Shown one piece after another: positions 11,997-18,110 of a stretch of DNA of 20,911 bases. Below the pieces are notes generated by a model. That model was not told where the DNA came from. It ran no database searches and saw only the letters and a program-made list of their open reading frames with translations. Positions within the stretch are counted from its first letter, which is position 1, and each line of letters starts with the position of its first letter. Source of the DNA: Thermoproteota archaeon (GTDB lineage: Archaea; Thermoproteota; Methanomethylicia; Methanomethylicales; B66-G16); assembly GCA_003649085.1 (NCBI GenBank), contig QMQV01000018.1, positions 1 through 20,911 on the forward strand, read 5' to 3'. Both the position numbers and the translations under genes were made by a program.

Positions 11997-13337
11997 TTAA
12001 ATTCCCTTTATGGCACACATCGGAACTCCGGGAAGGGGCTCATCAAGTCTCTCAAGCTCTTCTGGTTTCTTCAAATACAGGTAGAACAGCAAGTCGAGAC
12101 CGAGATTAAAATCTCTATTCAAATCTATATTTTCCGGTGTAAGAATCCTACTAAGGGTAAGTGCAAGGTCCTTTCTCCTATAATGATTTAGCTTGGCTCT
12201 TATGTATCTAATCAGTTCCGGAAGGAGCAAGGGGAGATGGAGCAGGAACTTCCCTATGGGCATGTTCAGTATTTTCTCTATCTTCCTGTTCATTCTCTTT
12301 ACTTCTTCCAGAGGAAAGAGGGGTTTTATTGTTCCATCCTCAATCTTGAAGAAGATGATGTCGTAGAGCATATCAGTATCCACTTCCTTCTTATTGGGCT
12401 TCAATCTATAATATACCTTAAATGCGTTCCACTTCAATCTCTTGAGCTCGTAGAAATATTCCTTCGGTATATTGTAGGTCTTGGAGACCTTTTCAACTAC
12501 ATCACTCGGTCTAGTATCGCTCGGATACAGGCTTATAGCCCACAAATCCTTTATGAACTTATTTTCATCTCTTATTATGAAGTCTATCACTTTCGGTAGC
12601 TCATCAATATTTTCCTTCGAAACCACCATGAATATATTTGTTGGAACATTATATTTCCTCAGCAATTCAATAGCCTTCTCCTTCCTCTTTAGCCACTCCT
12701 CACCATTTACCCCTCTCCACTTCTCATAAATTTCTGGTTTCCACCCATCGAAGCTCAGACAAACCCTATAAACTTTCTTTTCCTTCATCTTCCTGACAAA
12801 GCTCTCCTCATCTAGCATAGTCCCATTTGTCAATACCCAAGCCCTCTTCCCCTTCTTCCTTATAATATCTAAGATTTCGAAGAACTGAGGATGGATTGTC
12901 GGCTCTCCGCCAGTCAGAGTTATTGTCTTCCCCTTGTAAATTTCTAAAAGTTCCCCCAACTCCTCGGGTTTCATATCCCTCTCTTTCAGAGCGTCTCTTA
13001 TGAAACATACCTTGCATTTCATGTTGCATTTGCTCGTTATATAAACTTGGGGACAAGGCATGGTATTTAGTTTCTTCCTCCAAGCATCTAAGACGGTTTC
13101 CCCAATCTCCAGCTTCTGAGATACGAAATCCTCGAAATTTAGCCTGAACTCCCTGTAAAATTCCGCATCATTTTCAAGCTTATACACTATCCTTCTCCCA
13201 CAATGTTCCTTAACCAGATAAACACCGTCTTTAGTTTCAATCAAATCCGCTTCGATGACTTTGAGACATGTGGGACAGAAACTCAAGGTTTTAGAAAGTA
13301 AGGTCCCTTCCAGCAATTCCTCAACTCTTAATTCCAT
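11997..13337 (-). CDS. Radical SAM protein, Tes/MJ0619-like
   Basis: 446 residues. The radical SAM signature is Cys104-X3-Cys108-X2-Cys111 (SKCNMKCKVCF), followed by TLTGGEPTIHP (GGE at 143-145) and WVLTNGTML. The N-terminus has FCPTCLKVIEADLIETKDGVYLVKEHCG, with Cys21, Cys24 and Cys46, the layout of the metal-binding N-terminal part of tetraether lipid synthase (Tes) and other MJ0619-class enzymes. It also has the MPCP phrase just before the barrel. The C-terminus (GVPMCAIKGI) echoes the final Cys-containing motif of that class but is shortened. Tes forms C-C bonds between archaeal lipid tails; this relative is shorter and may act on a different lipid or a protein. Being first in an operon of surface proteins and divergent from a UbiA-like gene supports lipid or surface modification. 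Function is uncertain. Confidence 0.75.
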   Translation of the reverse strand: MELRVEELLEGTLLSKTLSFCPTCLKVIEADLIETKDGVYLVKEHCGRRIVYKLENDAEFYREFRLNFEDFVSQKLEIGETVLDAWRKKLNTMPCPQVYITSKCNMKCKVCFIRDALKERDMKPEELGELLEIYKGKTITLTGGEPTIHPQFFEILDIIRKKGKRAWVLTNGTMLDEESFVRKMKEKKVYRVCLSFDGWKPEIYEKWRGVNGEEWLKRKEKAIELLRKYNVPTNIFMVVSKENIDELPKVIDFIIRDENKFIKDLWAISLYPSDTRPSDVVEKVSKTYNIPKEYFYELKRLKWNAFKVYYRLKPNKKEVDTDMLYDIIFFKIEDGTIKPLFPLEEVKRMNRKIEKILNMPIGKFLLHLPLLLPELIRYIRAKLNHYRRKDLALTLSRILTPENIDLNRDFNLGLDLLFYLYLKKPEELERLDEPLPGVPMCAIKGI

Positions 13338-13374
13338 AATAAATTTAAACGATTTTGAGTTAATAAATTTTAAG
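13338..13374. promoter_or_regulatory. Compact bidirectional promoter between the radical SAM and UbiA-like genes
   Basis: Only 37 bases separate the two ATG codons. AAATTTAAAC (13341-13350) is centred about 29 bases before the plus-strand start at 13375. On the minus strand TTTATTAA (13360-13367) is centred about 27 bases before the start at 13337. TAATAAATTT is directly repeated at 13337-13346 and 13361-13370. Both transcripts would be leaderless, and each TATA box lies close to the start site of the other transcript. Confidence 0.6.
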
Positions 13375-13935
13375 ATGCTTGGAAAGATTTTCTATAAGAT
13401 AGAGGGTTGGTATCCTCTTCTCGGACTACCGCTCATCTCATCGCTCTATCTCAGGGATTTCTCCTTCTTTCCAGTAGCATTCATTCTCTCGCTCTTGCTT
13501 CTCTCACTTGCCCATGCATTCGATGACGGGAAGCCAACATCTATAATTTACTTTCTCCTAGCATTGTTCATAAGCTTACTCACAGATACAATCCAGCTAA
13601 CCCTAGTAATTTTCGTCCTCATAATCCTATACAAATTCTTTAAGAGGACCCCACTCTCCGCTTTCTACGTCGGTTTTTCCTACCCGACTTTGCTATTCTT
13701 CCAGTTCCGCCCTTCCCTCGGATTTTTCTTTCTCTACCTGCTCTTTTCCATATTGATAACTATAAGCGAATTTTATCATGAAGCCCATCACTACGAACAG
13801 GATTTGAAGGAAGGGAGGAAAACTACAGCAATTTACTTTGGATTTAAAGTTGATGAAGCTCAGAGAAAGGAGGTGAGAAGGTGTTTAATAGCCGTGACCG
13901 TGGCTGTAATAGTCTTCATCCTAGTAAGTGGTTGA
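13375..13935 (+). CDS. Short UbiA-like membrane protein
   Basis: 186 residues from the ATG at 13375 (in-frame upstream codons lie inside the divergent radical SAM gene). Five to six membrane spans are visible. Residues 47-56 (HAFDDGKPTS) stand where UbiA prenyltransferases have their first Asp-rich motif. Residues 138-157 (HHYEQDLKEGRKTTAIYFGF) match the second motif, D-X-X-X-D-X-X-X-G-K-X-T, with the first Asp changed to His139 or lost and Asp143 kept. UbiA enzymes transfer prenyl chains; the archaeal one, DGGGP synthase, makes membrane lipids and is about 100 residues longer. This protein is therefore reduced or divergent and may not be catalytic. Being divergent from the Tes-like gene and co-transcribed with a GT-C gene suggests lipid or glycan-lipid work. 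Confidence 0.55.
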   Translation: MLGKIFYKIEGWYPLLGLPLISSLYLRDFSFFPVAFILSLLLLSLAHAFDDGKPTSIIYFLLALFISLLTDTIQLTLVIFVLIILYKFFKRTPLSAFYVGFSYPTLLFFQFRPSLGFFFLYLLFSILITISEFYHEAHHYEQDLKEGRKTTAIYFGFKVDEAQRKEVRRCLIAVTVAVIVFILVSG

Positions 13936-15443
13936 TTTTCATATTTGCTTTGGCAATCCTCTTCAGGCTCTGGGTTTATTGGATAACGGATTTCGCTACT
14001 CTAGGGGCGGATGTAGGGAGGATGGCAATAATAGCCCATGCGTGGAAGCTCAAGGGCGGAGTTACTACAGACCTCAGACCCTACGATATGGCTAATGGCT
14101 TCTTCTACTTCCCCGCAACCTTATACTTGCTTTACTTCTTCGATTTACTCGGAATAAATCCAATAACAGCAGTTGCTATTTTCACTTTCGTGTTCTCGAT
14201 TGCTGGAATTTATGTATTCTACAAAATAGCAAGGATTTTCATGGACGAAGATAGAGCCATAGCTTCAACCTTCTTTTACTCGCTCACCTTCGACTTCATC
14301 TGGATTTACTCTTTCTTCGGGATGTTCACCTTCGGATGGGCTCTCCTCTTCTTCATGATTTCCTTATACTCCGCTCTCAGATTAGAGGAGAAGCTATGCT
14401 GGAAATGGTTCTTGGTGAACCTATTATCAACAACAGCATGCTGGCTCTTCCATTGGTTTGCAATAGCTGGTTTATGTATAGCCTACTTCTCCATCTTCCT
14501 TAAACAATTCATAACGGATTTGAAGACCAATTGGAAATACTTCTTGGTTCTCCTTTCAAGCTTACTGATAGGTTTTGGAATATCAATCCCAGCTTACCTC
14601 CCTTTCATCGAATACATCGGAATAACGAGGGTTTATGAAAATCAATTCGACCTCCTCACTTTCGCTATGGACAGGCTCTTAATCACCCCTCTCCAAAAAT
14701 TTCAAATCATTTTCTTTACGAGCTACGTAGGGACAATCCTCTCCTCAATCTTGGTGGTAGGCTTCGTGCTAACCCTCGCCCTCGCTTACAAGTGGATATT
14801 AACTAAAAATGCATTCCCAATCTACTTCTTCCTCCTCCTCGGATTTTTCTCCTATGTATTCCTCGGCGAATTGAATATGCTGAGATTGAATAGTTTGATG
14901 TGGATAACCTATGCTATGGCTTATGGTTATTTCTTCAATAAACATAAGCTGAACTTAATTTTAATCCCAATCCTCTTCCTCATTCCATCCCCGAGCTTCC
15001 CCTATCTCATAAACGCTCTGTATAATCAGGCTGATATCTTCGTCCCATTCGCAGATTTCCATAAATTCAATAAGGCAATGGCGTGGATTAGTGAGAACAC
15101 ACCAATAAATTCGACATTTCTCATTGATGGTGGAGGTAGCGGATGCACGGGGGCTTCAGCATCATTTGGAGAGAGGATTTTCCCACTAACTTCGAGAAGG
15201 ATTTTCTACTTTACCGACTACTGCTGGGCTATCTACGATAGAGACGAATTCATGAGAAGGGTTGAATTGTATAGAAAAGTCAGCATAGACCCATCTTGCT
15301 GTATCGACGAACTGAAGGAGTATGGGATAAATTATATTTTCATAGGGGAGAGGTGGGTAGGTCTCAACCCAAGAAAGTTTGAGGAAGCTGGCTACGAGTT
15401 GGTCTACAATGAGAGCGGATACAGGATTTTTAAGGTTAATTAG
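13881..15443 (+). CDS. GT-C-type glycosyltransferase-like membrane protein
   Basis: 520 residues starting at GTG 13881, 4 bases after GGAGGTGA, the strongest ribosome site in the window. It overlaps the UbiA-like gene by 55 bases. The first membrane helix is followed by LGADVGRMAIIAHAWKLKGG, an extracytoplasmic loop with Asp as in GT-C enzymes, where that residue is catalytic. At least ten further membrane spans run to about residue 380. The last ~140 residues are a soluble domain (MAWISENTPINSTFLIDGGG ... ELKEYGINYIFIGERWVG ... ELVYNESGYRIFKVN) of the kind that closes archaeal GT-C/YYY-type proteins. It likely moves a sugar from a polyprenyl-linked donor at the outer face of the membrane. 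Substrate unknown; the sequon-rich proteins encoded around it are obvious candidates. It is not AglB: no WWDYG motif. Confidence 0.7.
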   Translation: MFNSRDRGCNSLHPSKWLIFIFALAILFRLWVYWITDFATLGADVGRMAIIAHAWKLKGGVTTDLRPYDMANGFFYFPATLYLLYFFDLLGINPITAVAIFTFVFSIAGIYVFYKIARIFMDEDRAIASTFFYSLTFDFIWIYSFFGMFTFGWALLFFMISLYSALRLEEKLCWKWFLVNLLSTTACWLFHWFAIAGLCIAYFSIFLKQFITDLKTNWKYFLVLLSSLLIGFGISIPAYLPFIEYIGITRVYENQFDLLTFAMDRLLITPLQKFQIIFFTSYVGTILSSILVVGFVLTLALAYKWILTKNAFPIYFFLLLGFFSYVFLGELNMLRLNSLMWITYAMAYGYFFNKHKLNLILIPILFLIPSPSFPYLINALYNQADIFVPFADFHKFNKAMAWISENTPINSTFLIDGGGSGCTGASASFGERIFPLTSRRIFYFTDYCWAIYDRDEFMRRVELYRKVSIDPSCCIDELKEYGINYIFIGERWVGLNPRKFEEAGYELVYNESGYRIFKVN

Positions 15444-15831
15444 GGTAATCGTAGTGATTTTATTCCTGTATTCCCTCTACTTGTTTCTATCTCCCCTAGT
15501 CGGCTTCGTGGAAACCCCCATGAAAGTGAAATTCGGCTGTGAGCCAGTTAATAGAACTGAGGATTACTGCTATTTTAAATGCAAGCTAACGCCTAATATG
15601 GATGCCACAGCAATCATAAAAGTCACTCACACCCTCTGGGCTTCAATTTACGAGAAAAAATTTGAACTGGAAGCAAACAAGACCAAGGAAATCTACATTC
15701 AACTACCTCGAAGGAGATTTATTTACTGGCTTAGGGCAATATTTTTCAAGCAGGTAGGGGAAAGGAAGGGTTTGTTCCTTAGAGGCTATAATGTTTACTA
15801 TGATTTGAACCAGACTTTCTTAGCTTGTTAA
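15409..15831 (+). CDS. Small N-terminally anchored extracellular protein
   Basis: 140 residues from the ATG at 15409; TTG at 15379 would add ten residues, and both starts lie inside the GT-C gene. One membrane helix (residues 10-30, IRVIVVILFLYSLYLFLSPL) is followed by an extracellular domain with Cys44, Cys53, Cys57 and a final Cys140: MKVKFGCEPVNRTEDYCYFKC, then an alternating polar/hydrophobic region (TAIIKVTHTLWASIYEKKFELEANKTKEIYIQLP) like a small Ig sandwich. There are three N-glycosylation sequons. It closes the plus-strand operon and overlaps the radical SAM gene of the other strand by 12 bases, tail to tail. It may be an accessory subunit of the glycosyltransferase. Confidence 0.6.
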   Translation: MRADTGFLRLIRVIVVILFLYSLYLFLSPLVGFVETPMKVKFGCEPVNRTEDYCYFKCKLTPNMDATAIIKVTHTLWASIYEKKFELEANKTKEIYIQLPRRRFIYWLRAIFFKQVGERKGLFLRGYNVYYDLNQTFLAC

Positions 15832-17274
15832 AGGAAACCTGCGGGTCTCCGCTTTAATCTTCTTGTCCAGCGTCTTCCCTTTAATGGAAAAATACCTCTT
15901 CAGCATAGCTGTCAAGATAACCACGAGGGTGTTCTGCAACTTGTTATTCATTACGAATGGAACGTTATTAACGATGGGTGAGAGCTCATCTTCCATAATC
16001 TCGACATCATAAGATTCTGGATTTCTATGCACATCGCAGTTGTAGGCGAGGTAGAAGTAGTTAGCATCTATTTCTCCTATGTATTTTTGGAGGAGGAAAG
16101 TTCTCAAGATGGTTCTTAAAGCTCCCAGAAATGTGGTTTTTGGGAAGAGGAATAGGAGTTGAACATCAACATCCACTCCCGCTTCGCTCAAATTCTTCAC
16201 GCTATCAATAACCTCTCTCTCCGTCACATTCTTACCGAGAATTTTCAAATCCTTCGTATCGAAGCTCTCAACCCCAAGCCATACCCTCCTGCACCCAGAT
16301 TTCTTAATCAGGAATGCGGTTTCCCTATCTATCCTCGGGAACATCATGCCTTCCCACTCCACCTCGAGCTCCGCCAACCCCCTGCATAGCTCCTTTATCC
16401 TCTTAGGATAGGGATTTACTATATTGTCGCAGAAGAAAAATTTATTTTTAATCGATTTTAGCTCCCGGATTTCCTCCAAAACCTTTTCTATATCCTTTTC
16501 CCTATACATTTCCCCGCAGGGAAAGGTCCTTATGTTACAGAACCTGCACCTATTCACACAACCTCTCTGAGTTTCCACCCCTAAGAAGCAATATTTCCCC
16601 GTGTCTAAATCCCTGTAATTCGGGGTCGGGAGATTGTTTAGATTGACGAGGAATTCGTTAGAGAAGATAACCCTGTCCCGAACATCATTTGCGATTTTCA
16701 GCAATGCATGCTCCCCTTCCCCAACGATAATGTGGTCTATAAAATCGTATCTGAGAAGGAATTTCCAGCCGTAGAGAGTTCCCGGACCTCCGAAAATGAT
16801 TTTCAAATCCTTTCTTTCCCTTTTCAGAATTTTAGCTACATTCAAAGAGTGACCTATGCTGAAAACATCAGTCGAGAATCCAACGAGGCTTGGTGAACAG
16901 TCCATAATGTTCTCAGCAATTTCCAGATGAGTTTCATGCATTAAGTCATCCACCTCATCGAAGTCTTCCTCCTTTTTGTTGACCAGATACAGGGGGTAGA
17001 TGACCTTCGACCAAGCCCTTCTAAGGGCTACCTTCCTTACAACGTATCTTAAGATTGTGGAGTTGATGGCTGAAGCCCTGAGATAGCACTCAGCCAATTC
17101 CTCATCTTCAACCTTCTTCTTCCTGACAATTTCCACGAATTTTTCATTATAGCTTGGGGAGAAATCAACTACCTTGGTCTCCAAACCTTTTTGCTCGAGA
17201 AATGCTTTTAACAGAGCGAGATTCAGGGGTGCAACGTAATTCCATCTCAGGGGGAGTTGAGCCAAGACAATCAT
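15820..17274 (-). CDS. Cobalamin-binding-type radical SAM enzyme
   Basis: 484 residues from the ATG at 17274, chosen because it forms an ATGA overlap with the upstream gene and has GAGGTG about 8 bases before it; a GTG three codons earlier lacks a properly spaced site. The N-terminal ~215 residues form a B12-binding-like Rossmann domain (MIVLAQLPLRWNYVAPLNLALLKAFLEQKGLETKVVDFSP; later IIFGGPGTLYG and HIIVGEGEHALLKIA). There is no clear DxHxxG, as in many members of the class. The radical SAM barrel starts at QRGCVNRCRFCNI with Cys239, Cys243 and Cys246. Family members methylate unactivated carbons in lipids, RiPPs and cofactors. Its coupling to two surface genes suggests that a surface protein or lipid is the substrate; inference. 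Confidence 0.8.
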   Translation of the reverse strand: MIVLAQLPLRWNYVAPLNLALLKAFLEQKGLETKVVDFSPSYNEKFVEIVRKKKVEDEELAECYLRASAINSTILRYVVRKVALRRAWSKVIYPLYLVNKKEEDFDEVDDLMHETHLEIAENIMDCSPSLVGFSTDVFSIGHSLNVAKILKRERKDLKIIFGGPGTLYGWKFLLRYDFIDHIIVGEGEHALLKIANDVRDRVIFSNEFLVNLNNLPTPNYRDLDTGKYCFLGVETQRGCVNRCRFCNIRTFPCGEMYREKDIEKVLEEIRELKSIKNKFFFCDNIVNPYPKRIKELCRGLAELEVEWEGMMFPRIDRETAFLIKKSGCRRVWLGVESFDTKDLKILGKNVTEREVIDSVKNLSEAGVDVDVQLLFLFPKTTFLGALRTILRTFLLQKYIGEIDANYFYLAYNCDVHRNPESYDVEIMEDELSPIVNNVPFVMNNKLQNTLVVILTAMLKRYFSIKGKTLDKKIKAETRRFPLTS

Positions 17275-18110
17275 GCAACGCACACCTCAAGTGGCTGTAA
17301 CTTAACATTCTTTTCCCCGCAACATGGGTAGGGCTTGAGCCAAGCCTCAAGCCTATTCCCGCTCTTCGTCCCATTGATTATGAACTCCGGGTAGTCGAAC
17401 CTATGGTATATTATATTATTCCAGAAACTCATCTTCAGATGAACCCTTGAATATCTGGGGACCGGGAAGACCAAGCAAAAGGGTTCGGTTAAGCTATCGT
17501 TAAATTCGAAGACGAATATGGCGTTCATCCAAGTTCTATTGACCTTGAAGATGTTCATGGGGTCGGATTCAGCTAGGCTAACCAAAGTTTGGTAGCTTGG
17601 CTTCTGATTATAGGAAAAGTAAACTATTTTCCCCGGATTGCCATTCACTAGGAAGTAGGCAGGACTGAGGGAGAGAATTGCCCCGGATTTGAGAAATAAC
17701 CTTTTCTTACTTTCCAGTCTGTATAAGGTTCTGTAGAAATCGGAGATGGTTGCATTGGGATAGAAGGTTACATTGTAATAAGGTATTTTGTAGCGGACCC
17801 ATCTCCAGACCAGAGTTAGGAAGTTTCCACCCCAAGAGCTCTCATTGTATAGCAAGACGGTTAAATTCACAGCCAATCTATTGGATGAAATCTGTCTTAT
17901 CTCTATGTCGGTATCGCTGAAGTGATACTGCGTCCCATTCTCATAAGCATCTAAAGCCTTTCTAATTATGCTCCTCTCCACCTCTTTGTATCTCTCGATA
18001 GCCTGAGAGAGAGTATCAGCCCTCGCATACAAGCTCATCGTAATGAACATTTGAACGATGCTTATCAGAAACATTATAACAGAGCAAATGAACAACTTTT
18101 TAGCTATCAT
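17271..18110 (-). CDS. N-terminally anchored extracellular protein
   Basis: 279 residues, ATGA-coupled to the giant protein upstream and to the radical SAM gene downstream, with GGAG upstream. A membrane helix at 5-28 is followed by a predicted helix (DTLSQAIERYKEVERSIIRKALDAY), then a long beta-rich region with aromatic residues (DIEIRQISSNRLAVNLTVLLYN; VRYKIPYYNVTFYPNATISDFYRTLY; SRVHLKMSFWNNIIYHRFDYPEFIING). Several N-glycosylation sequons and a late PYPCCGE pair are present. There is no recognisable catalytic motif. The anchor-helix-sandwich order fits a minor surface or pilus-like component that supports or exports the giant neighbour. I do not recognise the family. Confidence 0.65.
   Translation of the reverse strand: MIAKKLFICSVIMFLISIVQMFITMSLYARADTLSQAIERYKEVERSIIRKALDAYENGTQYHFSDTDIEIRQISSNRLAVNLTVLLYNESSWGGNFLTLVWRWVRYKIPYYNVTFYPNATISDFYRTLYRLESKKRLFLKSGAILSLSPAYFLVNGNPGKIVYFSYNQKPSYQTLVSLAESDPMNIFKVNRTWMNAIFVFEFNDSLTEPFCLVFPVPRYSRVHLKMSFWNNIIYHRFDYPEFIINGTKSGNRLEAWLKPYPCCGEKNVKLQPLEVCVA

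Noticed and set aside
13881..15443. AglB oligosaccharyltransferase
   Set aside because: Topology is GT-C-like, but the WWDYG-type motif of AglB/STT3 is absent, so only a general glycosyltransferase-like call is made.
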